Assembly (NCBI GenBank): GCA_022823305.1
Contig: JAJDXK010000150.1
Span: 1-64,000, forward strand
DNA from: Alphaproteobacteria bacterium
GTDB taxonomy: Bacteria; Pseudomonadota; Alphaproteobacteria; UBA828
Length of the DNA stretch: 64,000 bases
Direction: 5' to 3'
Shown here: positions 26,179 through 34,462 of the stretch, piece by piece
Layout: every line of letters starts with the position of its first letter
How positions within the stretch are numbered: position 1 is the stretch's first letter
Position numbers and translations under genes: made by a program
Notes under the pieces: generated by a model
Told to the model about the DNA's origin: nothing
Databases searched by the model: none
What the model saw: the letters and a program-made list of their open reading frames with translations, nothing else

Positions 26179-26388
26179 CTAGAAGCAGCCCAGCGCAGCG
26201 CCCGTGCGCTCGATCCACATGACGAGGTAGGAATCGGTGACGCTGCGGTAGGCCTCGGCACCCAGCGCGTAGCAGGTCTCCGCATGCGCGGCCACGAGCC
26301 CGGCGCCGAGCGCCGCCGCTCCCCAGACAATGGGCCTGCGCCCCGCGCCGCGCTTGCGCCTCGGTCGATCGACCGCCAGTGCCGGCAT
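26179..26388 (-). CDS. Possible small membrane protein
   Basis: A 69 aa open frame with a basic N-terminus, a hydrophobic stretch (IVWGAAALGAGLVAAHA) and an aromatic C-terminal half containing SVTDSYLVMWIERTGAALGCF. No family was recognised and no good ribosome binding site is visible. It occupies most of the 340-bp gap between the isomerase and RpiR genes. Apart from it I see nothing in that gap. Confidence 0.35.
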   Translation of the reverse strand: MPALAVDRPRRKRGAGRRPIVWGAAALGAGLVAAHAETCYALGAEAYRSVTDSYLVMWIERTGAALGCF

Positions 26389-26466
26389 CACGCCGGCATT
26401 ATGCGCCGAAGCGCGGGGCCTGCCAATGCGAGGGCGGCCGCCGCCGGGGCAACGCGCCGGCCGGGC

Positions 26467-27342
26467 TCATTCCTCCCAGTACTCGCCCATTTCGCGCCGG
26501 CAGCGCTCCAGTCTGTCGATATTGTCGGTCACCCGGTTGCCGCCGCGCGCCACCACCATGCCCACCAGCGCCTCGACGAGGGCCACCGCACCGACATGGG
26601 ACGGAAAGAAGCTGGCGCTGTGAACCGAGAACAGCAGGATGTCGTCCGCGCAGGCAGCGACGGGGGCGGTGCGCCGGTCGGTGATGCCGACCACCCGCGC
26701 CCCGGCCCCTCGGGCGCGCCGCACGATCCTTATGGTGTCGACCGCGCAAGGCTCTATGGCGATGCAGACGAGCACGTCGGCCGGTGTCAAATCCTCCACC
26801 AGCGGGGAAAACGCGCCGTTGTGCCGCACCAGCAGGTGCCAGTTCGGGAGCGCGAACGAGGCCACGTAGTGTGCGTAATGCGCGATCGAATGGGAGGAGA
26901 GCATGCCCAGCACGAGCACGTTGCGCGCCTCCGCCAGCGCCTGGACCGCCCGCTCCACCGCCTCTCGATCGATGTGATCGAACAGGGTGTTGATATTGTT
27001 GATCGCGGCCTGCTGGTAATGGTCGAGGGCGTGGTCGAAGTCGGTTTCGCGGGCGACCACGTGGACCTTTCCGGCAGCCAGAGAATAGCCGGCGGACTGG
27101 TCGTTGATGCTGTCGCGGTATAGCGAGCGAAACTCGTTGTAGGTGCGGAAGTCGAGCGCCCGGGCCAGTCGGTTCATGGTGCTGGGAGGAACATCCGCCC
27201 GTGCCGCGACCTGACGCATGGAGAGCGTGGCAACCTCGCTGGGATGCTCCAGGATGTAGGCGGCGCACTTCTTGAGCTGGGGACTGAGCTTGGGGTAGGC
27301 CCACGTCAGCCGATCGGCCCCTGCGCTGAATTGCACGCGCAT
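26467..27342 (-). CDS. RpiR/MurR-family transcriptional regulator
   Basis: A 291 aa regulator: N-terminal HTH_6 domain (about 10-85, including SMRQVAARADVPPSTMNRLARAL as helix-turn-helix in two parts) and C-terminal SIS sugar-phosphate-binding domain with LVLGMLSSHSIAHY and TPADVLVCIAIEPCAVDT. Family members sense sugar phosphates. The ATG at 27342 (MRVQFSAG) is preferred; a longer form from 27393 adds a tail not typical of the family. The downstream isomerase and amidase genes are candidate targets. Confidence 0.9.
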   Translation of the reverse strand: MRVQFSAGADRLTWAYPKLSPQLKKCAAYILEHPSEVATLSMRQVAARADVPPSTMNRLARALDFRTYNEFRSLYRDSINDQSAGYSLAAGKVHVVARETDFDHALDHYQQAAINNINTLFDHIDREAVERAVQALAEARNVLVLGMLSSHSIAHYAHYVASFALPNWHLLVRHNGAFSPLVEDLTPADVLVCIAIEPCAVDTIRIVRRARGAGARVVGITDRRTAPVAACADDILLFSVHSASFFPSHVGAVALVEALVGMVVARGGNRVTDNIDRLERCRREMGEYWEE

Positions 27343-27779
27343 CGCTACCGTTGTCGGCCGTCGCCGGATCGTGCAACCGGTTTCATGGTACACCTGCCAT
27401 CATGCGGGCCCGTAAACTCGTGAACCGCTTCGACCGATCGCACATTGCGCCGATTGCTTTGCACCGATCCGGGTGCTTTCGCCAATCGGCCCCACGCCGC
27501 ACGGGTCCCGGATCGCTCATCGGCATTCAGGCAGAAAAGCCATCGCAATGCCTTGATTTGGCTCAATCAGTAAACCATGCGGTCAGTATCATGGTCAAGA
27601 AACGTGGAATCTGCTCCAGGATCGCAATCGGCGTTCACATGATGCCCGGCACTTGACCTGCAACTCTGCGGATCATGCGATTTGCATTTGTCGAATCGAC
27701 AAGTCAAATAAGCGGCGCGATGCCTGTCAGGGCATGAGCAACGGCTCGTCAGAGCATATCCGACAGTGCCTGGAGTCTA
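27343..27779. other. 437-bp non-coding gap upstream of the RpiR regulator
   Basis: No credible gene on either strand; local GC is visibly lower than in the neighbours. It contains a dyad TTGTCGA-A-TCGACAA at 27688-27702 and a TTGACC at 27653. It presumably holds the regulator's promoter region. Repeat copy E follows directly. Confidence 0.5.
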
Positions 27780-27957
27780 GCTGGAGCGCGTCCGTCTTTG
27801 ACGGACGCGCGACAGGCCGCGACTGCGGCCCGCCGCTCATGCGGCGCGCCCGCATCGTGCGCTCTGCGCGCGTCCCGCGCGACGGCGCCGGCCGCAGGCC
27901 GGCTGCCGTGAGCGACAAAGGGCCAGGGCGTTTCCGTGTGAAACGGATACGCCCTAG
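27778..27957 (+). repeat. Intergenic multi-hairpin repeat, copy E (full length)
   Basis: Full-length unit with CTAG at both ends. The first hairpin is a perfect 11-bp stem, GCGCGTCCGTC / GACGGACGCGC, with a TTT loop. The right CTAG (27954-27957) contains, on the minus strand, the TAG stop of the KamA-like gene. It is the cleanest copy for defining a consensus. Confidence 0.9.
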
Positions 27958-29351
27958 CCGGTGAACGCCCGGAGCCCGTCCTCGAAGAAGAACGAGTCCG
28001 CGCCGAAGGCGGGCTCGAGCTGATCCAGCCACATCGCGTCGGGATCGTACTTCGCGAAGAAGGGCCGGCCGACCCAGTCCGGGTCCCTGCCCTGCAGGAA
28101 GCGCAGCACGAAGACCTTCTCGCCCGCGACCTCCTGCACGCCCAGGACCTCGACCTTGCCGGGGGTCGCGCTCATGCTCGGGCCGCGCACGGTGCGCGCG
28201 AGCCCCGACACCTGCTCCACGGCGCCCCTGAAGACCTCCCAGCAGCGCACCAGCGGCACCTCGAAATATTGCCGGGGGCCGGTGTCCCGCTCCACGAACA
28301 TGTAGTAGGGGATGATCCCGAGACGCACCTGCTCGCGCCACATCTGCGCCCAGACGTCGGAATCGTTGTTGATGCGGGCGAGCAGCGGGGCCTGGCTGCG
28401 GATCACCGCACCGGTGCTGCGGATGCGGCGGATCGCTTCGCGCACCACGTCGGTGCGCATCTCCTGCCAGTGGTTGAAGTGGGCCATGATCGCCACGTGC
28501 CGGCCCGAGCGGACGACATCGTCGAGCAGACGCAGCAGGTCGTCCGCGTCGTCGTCGTGGACGAAGCGGTGCGGCCAGAAGGTGAGCGACTTGGTGCCGA
28601 TGCGGATGTCCTGCACGTGGGCCAGCGCCGGATCCTCGATGAAGGGCCGGAGGTAGCCCTCCATCACCCGGGTCTTCATGATCATCGGATCGCCGCCCGT
28701 CATCAGAATGTCCGAGACGTCGGGGTGCGCCGCCAGATAGCGGTGCAGACCTTCGGCGTCCTTCGACGAGATCTTCAGCTCCTTCTCGCCCACGAACTGC
28801 GCCCAGCGGAAGCAGAAGGTGCAGTAGGCGTGGCAGGTCTGGCCCTGGCTCGGGAAGAAGAGCACGGTCTCGCGGTACTTGTGCTGGAGTCCCTCGAAGA
28901 CCTCGCCTTCCTCGCTGGGAATGTTGAACTCCTGCTGGCCGGCAGGATGGGGATTGAGGCGGGCGCGAATCTCGGCGGCCGCGCGCGCGACCTCCTGCGC
29001 CGGCGCCTCCCGCAGCAGCAGATCGGCCATGCGCCGGAAGTCGCCGTCTTCCAGCATGCCCCTTTGCGGAAACACGATCTGGTAGACCGGGTCGTCCGGA
29101 ATCCTGTCCCAGTCGATCAGGTTTTCGGTGACGTAGCGGTTGGTGCGAAACGGCAGCACGGCGCTGACGACGCGCATGGCGAAGAGGTCGTCAGCCGTGA
29201 CGTTGCCGTACTCGGCAACCGAGTCCAGGTGCTTTCGCGTCAGCGCCTGGTATTTGCCGATCGGGCGCGAGGCCTCCTTCAGACGGCGCGGGCGGTGCGT
29301 CCGCGGCCAGTCCCGGGGGGCGGCCGACCCCGGAATTGCTTGAATGCTCAT
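27954..29351 (-). CDS. KamA-family radical SAM protein (lysine 2,3-aminomutase-like)
   Basis: A 465 aa radical SAM/PLP enzyme. The 4Fe-4S motif CHAYCTFC has Cys173, Cys177 and Cys180; the SAM-binding GGDPMIM follows. A candidate PLP lysine lies in SMSATPGKVEVLGV near residue 390. Known relatives move amino groups from alpha to beta carbon (lysine 2,3-aminomutase) or modify EF-P (EpmB); the length exceeds EpmB. The ATG follows GGGGAGGCACCAG. It lies 119 bp downstream of a five-gene Liv ABC transporter on the same strand, so an imported amino acid could be its substrate; that is inference. Confidence 0.88.
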   Translation of the reverse strand: MSIQAIPGSAAPRDWPRTHRPRRLKEASRPIGKYQALTRKHLDSVAEYGNVTADDLFAMRVVSAVLPFRTNRYVTENLIDWDRIPDDPVYQIVFPQRGMLEDGDFRRMADLLLREAPAQEVARAAAEIRARLNPHPAGQQEFNIPSEEGEVFEGLQHKYRETVLFFPSQGQTCHAYCTFCFRWAQFVGEKELKISSKDAEGLHRYLAAHPDVSDILMTGGDPMIMKTRVMEGYLRPFIEDPALAHVQDIRIGTKSLTFWPHRFVHDDDADDLLRLLDDVVRSGRHVAIMAHFNHWQEMRTDVVREAIRRIRSTGAVIRSQAPLLARINNDSDVWAQMWREQVRLGIIPYYMFVERDTGPRQYFEVPLVRCWEVFRGAVEQVSGLARTVRGPSMSATPGKVEVLGVQEVAGEKVFVLRFLQGRDPDWVGRPFFAKYDPDAMWLDQLEPAFGADSFFFEDGLRAFTG

Positions 29352-29470
29352 TTCTGGTGCCTCCCCGGAGACTATACCGCATCCGGGCGCGGAGGTGAAT
29401 GCCGGCCGGCGATTCGCTGAATGGCGGCTTGCCGGATTCGCTATGGCACGGGCCGGGCGAGGCGGGACCA

Positions 29471-30331
29471 TCACGCGCCGAGAAAGAGGCGCCCGACCTC
29501 GGGGTCGTCGAGCAGCGCCGCCCCGGGCCCGGCCATGGCGAGGCGGCCGGAGACGAGGACGTAGCCGATATCGGCGAACTCCAGCCCCTTCCTGGCGTTC
29601 TGCTCCACCATCACGATGGTCTTGCCGTCGCGGCGCTGCAGGTCGTCGAGGATCTCGAACACCATGTCGATGAAGCGGGGCTCCAGCCCGATGGAGGGCT
29701 CGTCCACCAGCAGCACGTCCGGCTCCATGATGAGCGCGCGGGAGATCTCGAGCAGCCGCCGCTCGCCGCCGGAGAGCACGCCGGCCCTGCGGTGGCGGCG
29801 CCGGGCCAGCCTGTCGTAGCGGTCGAACACGCGCTCCGCCGCCTGCCTGGCCGCGCCGCGCCGGTCCAGCAGGTAGCCGCCCATGAGCAGGTTCTCCTCC
29901 ACGGTCATGTCGGGGAAGACGGAGTTGTCCTGCAGCACGTAGGCGACGCCGGCATCCGAGAGCCGGCGGCTGGAGGCGAGGCGGGTCACGTCCCGCTCGC
30001 CGACACGGATGCTGCCGCCCATGACCTCGGCGAAGCCGAAGACGGCGTGGAGCACGGTCGACTTGCCGGCACCGTTGGGCCCGATGAGGCAGAGCGACTG
30101 GCCCCGGCCTGCGACGAGGTCGACGCCGTGCAGGATCTCCATGCGGCCGTAGCCGGCGCGCAGGCCCCGGATGTCGATGGCGGGCGCGCCGGCGCACAAG
30201 GCTTCCAGGTCGGCGCGGGACGGGCCTTCGCCCGCAAGCTCGCGCGCGGCCTCCTCCACCGCGTCCACCGAGAGCGCGGTCTCGAAGTCGAGCGGCACCT
30301 CGGCGCCGGTGCCGGGGTCGTGGCCGGCCAT
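29471..30331 (-). CDS. livF: Branched-chain amino acid-type ABC transporter ATPase (LivF-like)
   Basis: A 286 aa ATPase with Walker A GPNGAGKST, signature LSGGERR and Walker B LLVDEPSIGLEP. LivF proteins usually have about 235 aa; this one carries an extra N-terminal acidic segment of about 50 residues before the usual RAGYGRMEILHGV start. No alternative start removes it fully. Its ATG overlaps the livG stop (TGATG). The substrate may be a hydrophobic or other amino acid, amide or urea-like compound. Confidence 0.9.
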   Translation of the reverse strand: MAGHDPGTGAEVPLDFETALSVDAVEEAARELAGEGPSRADLEALCAGAPAIDIRGLRAGYGRMEILHGVDLVAGRGQSLCLIGPNGAGKSTVLHAVFGFAEVMGGSIRVGERDVTRLASSRRLSDAGVAYVLQDNSVFPDMTVEENLLMGGYLLDRRGAARQAAERVFDRYDRLARRRHRRAGVLSGGERRLLEISRALIMEPDVLLVDEPSIGLEPRFIDMVFEILDDLQRRDGKTIVMVEQNARKGLEFADIGYVLVSGRLAMAGPGAALLDDPEVGRLFLGA

Positions 30332-31074
30332 CAGCGCGCCCCCAGGTAGGCGTCGAGCACCCGCGCATCGCGGCGCACCTCGTCGGGCGAGCCGCTGGCG
30401 AGCAGGCGCCCGTGGGCCAGGCAGTGGATGTGCTCGGCGAGGGTCATGATGACGCGCATGTTGTGCTCGATGACGAAGAGCGTGACGCCGAACTCCCGGT
30501 TGGCGCGCTGCAGCCGCTCGATCACGCCCTTGATGAGCGTCGGGTTGATGCCGGCGGTGGGCTCGTCGAGCAGCAGCATGCGCGGGCGCAGCATCAGCGC
30601 CATGGCGAGCTCCAGCAGCTTGCGCTGGCCGAAGGAGAGCTCGCCCGCCATCAGGTGGCGCTTGCCGTAGAGGCCGCAGAAGGCGAGCAGCGTCTCCGCC
30701 CGTTCGCGGGTTTCGGCCGAGACCGGCCGCATGAGGCGCAAGAGGCCGCGCCCGGCCTCCGCGTCGCCGATCGCCATGTTCTGCATGCAGCTCATCTGCA
30801 CGAAGACGTGGGTCTGCTGGAAGGTGCGGATCAGCCCGAGGCGCGCGATCTCGGCCGTGCGCATGCGCGTGATCTCGCGCTCCTCGAAGCGGATCGAGCC
30901 GCCGTCCACCGGGTGATAGCCGACGATGGAGTTGAAGAGCGTCGACTTGCCGGAGCCGTTGGGCCCGATCAGGCCCACGATCCTGCCCTGCGGCACCTCC
31001 ATGGAGATGTCGTCGTTGGCGGTGACGCCGCCGAAGCGCTTGCTCGCGCCCCGGATCGCGAGCTGCGCGCTCAT
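30331..31074 (-). CDS. livG: Branched-chain amino acid-type ABC transporter ATPase (LivG-like)
   Basis: A 247 aa ATPase: Walker A GPNGSGKST, signature LSFGQRK, Walker B LLLDEPTAGINP, and H-loop FVIEHNM. These are the typical LivG variants. The ATG at 31074 overlaps the livM stop by 4 nt. It acts with LivF on the cytoplasmic face of the LivHM permease. Confidence 0.93.
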   Translation of the reverse strand: MSAQLAIRGASKRFGGVTANDDISMEVPQGRIVGLIGPNGSGKSTLFNSIVGYHPVDGGSIRFEEREITRMRTAEIARLGLIRTFQQTHVFVQMSCMQNMAIGDAEAGRGLLRLMRPVSAETRERAETLLAFCGLYGKRHLMAGELSFGQRKLLELAMALMLRPRMLLLDEPTAGINPTLIKGVIERLQRANREFGVTLFVIEHNMRVIMTLAEHIHCLAHGRLLASGSPDEVRRDARVLDAYLGAR

Positions 31075-32045
31075 GCCCGCCCGCTCCCCTGCTCGCGCTG
31101 CTCGTGGCGCGCGGGCCAGCGCGTCCGCGCCCAGCCCAGGATGCCCTGGGGGAAGAACACCACGATCCCGACGATGATGAGGCCGAGCGCCACGCGCTGC
31201 CAGCCGAGCAGGTGGGTCCACAGCAGCTCCTGGGTGATGTGGAAGACGGTGGCGCCGAGCACCGGCCCCCACAGCGTTCCCTTGCCGCCGAGGATGGCCA
31301 TGAGCACCATCCAGACGCCGAAGGTGGCGCCGGCGAAGGCGGTATCGCGGGGGTCCACGAAGCCCAGCATGTTGCCCATGGCCCCGCCCGTGAGGCCGAG
31401 CACGAAGGCGGCGATGGTCCAGGCGGTGATCTTGTAGAGGCCGGTACGGAGCCCCATCGCCTCGGCCTTGTCCTCGTTGTCGCGGATGGCGTTGAGCGCG
31501 AGCCCGAAGCGCGTGCGGTAGAGCGCCGCGAGAGCTGCGAAGGTGAGCGCCGCGAGCGCGAAGTAGAGGTAGGCGAAGAAGAGGTTGGCCGTCTGCGGCG
31601 GCGCCGGGAAGAGCGGCGGCGAGAGTCCGGAGCCCGCGCCCAGGTAGTCCCAGCCGCCCGCGATCTCGCCGGCGGCGATGCCGAGGCCCAGCGTCGCGAT
31701 GGCGAAGTAATGGCCGCGCATGCGCAGGATCATCGATCCCAGCAGCACGGCGAGGGTGGCGGCGATCGCGGCGCCCGTGGCCATGCCGAGCGCGAGCGCG
31801 GCGTAGTAGTCGAGGCCGGTGTCCCGCTGCACGACGACGGAGGCGTACATGCCGACGCCGAAGAAGAGGATGTTGCCGAAGCTGTTGTAGCCGGTCTGCC
31901 CGCCGGTGATGTCCCAGGTCTGGGCCATGATGACCAGCGCCCAGAGCATCGCGATCTGCGCCCGGAAGTCGGGGATCGCGAAGGGCAGCGCGATGCCCGC
32001 CGCAGCGATGCCGAGCGCGAGAAGCTGCTGGCGGCGCGCGCTCAC
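31071..32045 (-). CDS. livM: Branched-chain amino acid-type ABC permease (LivM-like)
   Basis: A 324 aa inner-membrane permease with about nine or ten hydrophobic segments and the family block GGQTGYNSFGNILFFGVGMY. NEDKAEAMGLRTGLYK is the conserved cytoplasmic loop that contacts the ATPases. The start overlaps livH by ATGA; the end overlaps livG. Confidence 0.93.
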   Translation of the reverse strand: MSARRQQLLALGIAAAGIALPFAIPDFRAQIAMLWALVIMAQTWDITGGQTGYNSFGNILFFGVGMYASVVVQRDTGLDYYAALALGMATGAAIAATLAVLLGSMILRMRGHYFAIATLGLGIAAGEIAGGWDYLGAGSGLSPPLFPAPPQTANLFFAYLYFALAALTFAALAALYRTRFGLALNAIRDNEDKAEAMGLRTGLYKITAWTIAAFVLGLTGGAMGNMLGFVDPRDTAFAGATFGVWMVLMAILGGKGTLWGPVLGATVFHITQELLWTHLLGWQRVALGLIIVGIVVFFPQGILGWARTRWPARHEQREQGSGRA

Positions 32046-32944
32046 CTGAGGAAGCGCCTCTGCCGCTGCAGCAGCGAGCTGCGGATCACCAGGATCACCA
32101 CCAGTAGGCAGAAGACGAAGGCAACCTGATACTGCACGCCGAGGATGAAGCCCGCGAAGTTCTCCGCTGCGCCGAGGCCGAGCCCGGCCGCGATCACGCC
32201 CGGCAGATTGCCGAGGCCGGCCACGATCACGATCATGAAGGAGCGCACGGTGTAGGGCAGGCCGATGTAGGGGTGCACCGAGTAGGCCATCACCACCAGC
32301 GCGCCGGCGGCGCCGCAGAGCGCGGCGTTGATGCCGTAGGTCGCGGCGAAGACGCGGTTGGTGTCGATCCCCAGGATGCGGGCCGCGCGCGGGTTCTGCG
32401 CGGTCGCGCGGATCGCCTGGCCGATCCTGCTCTTCTTGAGGAAGAGGATCAGCGCGCAGCCGATGGCGATGGCGCCGCCGCAGGCCGCTGCCTTCATCTG
32501 CGAGACGGTGACCGTGTAGTCGAGCAGGAACCAGGTGCCGAGCCCGGATTCGGCCGTCCGCACGTCGCCGCCCCAGATCTGGTTCATGAGCTGCTGCAGC
32601 AGGATCGAGAGCCCGAAGGTCGCCAGCAGCGAGATGAACATGTCGCGGTCCGCCACCCGCCGGATCACCGCGTGGTGGAGGCCGAAGCCGATGAAGAAGA
32701 GCACCAGGGCCGCCACCGGCACGCCCCAGAGCGGGCTCACCCCCCAGAGCGTGAGCTGGTAGGTGATGAAGCCCCCCAGCATGACGAGCTCGCCCTGAAC
32801 CACGTTGATGACGTTCATCACGCCCCAGACCAGCGCCATGCCGTAGGCCGCGACGGCGAAGATGGCGCCGATCATCAGGCCGTCCAGCAGAAGCTGGAGG
32901 ATGAGGAAGGGCGCGTCGGCGAGAAGCTGGACGTTGGCAGCCAT
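32042..32944 (-). CDS. livH: Branched-chain amino acid-type ABC permease (LivH-like)
   Basis: A 300 aa inner-membrane permease with LivH hallmarks: GLMIGAIFAVAAYGMALVWG, NVVQGELVMLGGF, and RATAQNPRAARILGID as ATPase-contact loop. It lies 82 bp downstream of the binding-protein gene. Confidence 0.93.
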   Translation of the reverse strand: MAANVQLLADAPFLILQLLLDGLMIGAIFAVAAYGMALVWGVMNVINVVQGELVMLGGFITYQLTLWGVSPLWGVPVAALVLFFIGFGLHHAVIRRVADRDMFISLLATFGLSILLQQLMNQIWGGDVRTAESGLGTWFLLDYTVTVSQMKAAACGGAIAIGCALILFLKKSRIGQAIRATAQNPRAARILGIDTNRVFAATYGINAALCGAAGALVVMAYSVHPYIGLPYTVRSFMIVIVAGLGNLPGVIAAGLGLGAAENFAGFILGVQYQVAFVFCLLVVILVIRSSLLQRQRRFLR

Positions 32945-33026
32945 GAGGGGCCGGCCCTGTCAGTCGCGGGGGCGGCGTTGCGGGACGGCTACCTCTCGCG
33001 GCGACGGAGGCGCGCGCAGGGCCCGC

Positions 33027-34265
33027 TCACCGCTCGGACCAGGGCGGCGTCGGGTGACGAACCTCGGAGGCCGCCCACCGGGTGGGCGCGACCACGACAT
33101 AGGCGCCGTCCTGGATCTGGTAGAGCACCATGGGCTTGGCGATGTTCTTGCCGGTCTCGTCGAACCTGACGTTGCCGTAGAAGGTCTGCATCTCGGTGGC
33201 AGCCAGCGCATCGCGCACCGCGTCGCGCGCGAACGTGCCGGCGCGCTCGAAGGCATCCGCAAACACCAGCACCGCCGCGGCGGACTCCGCGGCCTGATAG
33301 GGCGGCACGTAGCCGTACGCGGCCTCGAAGGTCACGGCGAAGTCCGCGGCCGAGCCGAAGACATCGTCGCGGTAGGAGAGCGTCGGCGCCCACTGGCTCG
33401 CGCAGAGCGTGTATTCGGATGCGGCACCGAACTTGCCGATCACGTCTGCGCTGTCGCAGTGGGTGATCGCCAGCATCGGCACGTCGACCCGCATCTCCTG
33501 AACCTGCCTGATGGCAAGCGCCGCCCCCTTGGAGTGGCCGGAGACGACGAGGATGTCGGGCCTCACCGCCTTCACCTTGGCGAGCGTCGCCGCCATGTCG
33601 TTGAGCTCGGGCGGAAGCTGGTCGTCGACCACGACCTGGATGCCGAACTTCGCCGCATCCTCGAGCACGCCCGCGCGGATGTCCTGGCTGAAGGGGTCGT
33701 TCTCGAAGGCGCCTGCAAGCTTCAGCGTCGCCAGGTCGCGCCCCTCGCGCTCGGCGAGCTCGGCCGCCAGCGCCACGGCGGAAGCCAGATACTGCTCGGT
33801 GGTCGACAGCACCGCGAAGAGGTAGCGGTAGCCCTTGTTGAAGAGCTGCAGCGAGGCGCCGTTGGCCTCCACCATGGGCACGCCGTACTGCTCGGTGACC
33901 GGCGCGATCGCCTTGGTCAGGCCCGAGCTGTAGGGGCCGAGCATGAACGCCACGCCGTCCTGGTTGATGAGCCGCTCGGCGAGCTGCGCGCCGCGCGCAG
34001 GCGTCGACTCGTCGTCGTAGTAGATGACCTCGAGCCGGTAGGTCTCGCCGCCGACCGTGATGCCGCCCGCGTCGTTGATCGCCTTGACCGCCAGGTCGTA
34101 GCCGCGCTGGGTGTGCTCGCCGGCGGTGGTGTACTTGCCCGTGAGCGACACCGCGGCACCGAGATAGACGGTATCCCCCTCCACCTTCGCCACCGCATGG
34201 CCTGCGGCGAGAACGCTCGCGCCCAGCGCTGCGGCGCCGACGGCCCCCGCCCAACCTTTCCACAT
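33027..34265 (-). CDS. Periplasmic binding protein of the Liv-type ABC transporter
   Basis: A 412 aa secreted binding protein: signal peptide about 1-26 (core GAVGAAALGASVLAAGHAVA), then a Peripla_BP_6 fold starting GDTVYLGAAVSLTGKYTT. SLTGKY.. is the usual ligand-loop entry and RGYDLAVKAINDAGGI the typical second block. The ligand cannot be identified. The ATG has GGGAGATCGTC upstream. First gene of the livKHMGF-type operon, divergent from the CoA-ligase operon. Confidence 0.92.
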   Translation of the reverse strand: MWKGWAGAVGAAALGASVLAAGHAVAKVEGDTVYLGAAVSLTGKYTTAGEHTQRGYDLAVKAINDAGGITVGGETYRLEVIYYDDESTPARGAQLAERLINQDGVAFMLGPYSSGLTKAIAPVTEQYGVPMVEANGASLQLFNKGYRYLFAVLSTTEQYLASAVALAAELAEREGRDLATLKLAGAFENDPFSQDIRAGVLEDAAKFGIQVVVDDQLPPELNDMAATLAKVKAVRPDILVVSGHSKGAALAIRQVQEMRVDVPMLAITHCDSADVIGKFGAASEYTLCASQWAPTLSYRDDVFGSAADFAVTFEAAYGYVPPYQAAESAAAVLVFADAFERAGTFARDAVRDALAATEMQTFYGNVRFDETGKNIAKPMVLYQIQDGAYVVVAPTRWAASEVRHPTPPWSER

Positions 34266-34401
34266 GACGATCTCCCGTGGAGACTGATCGACCTTGCCGT
34301 CATGGTGGCGAAGGCGCGCGGGCCTGTCCACCGTCTCGGGCGTGCGCCCCGCTCTCCCTCGCCAGGCATCGCGAAAGCGCCGGCGGTGCCGGGGCGCGCG
34401 G

Positions 34402-34430
34402 TTCACCTGCTCCCGCACCCGGTCTATGGT
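34402..34430 (+). promoter_or_regulatory. Candidate promoter of the CoA-ligase operon
   Basis: TTCACC (34402-34407) and TATGGT (34425-34430) are spaced 17 bp apart. Transcription would start near 34437, some 26 nt before the ATG at 34463. It sits in the divergent gap with the Liv binding-protein gene. Confidence 0.45.
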
Positions 34431-34462
34431 CCGCAGACCTTTCGCGCAGCGAGACCCGAGGC

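Noticed and set aside
13204-27957. The repeats as a CRISPR array
   Set aside because: Copies are about 175 bp, kilobases apart and separated by genes, with no regular spacers and no cas gene.
27653-27964. Small open frame through repeat copy E
   Set aside because: The peptide is the same Arg-rich one produced by the other repeat copies, so it is a by-product of the repeat.
27954-30368. Apparent fusion of a LivF-region sequence to the KamA-like protein
   Set aside because: The extension lies antiphase to the livF gene. The ATG at 29351 with a strong ribosome binding site gives a normal KamA-family protein.
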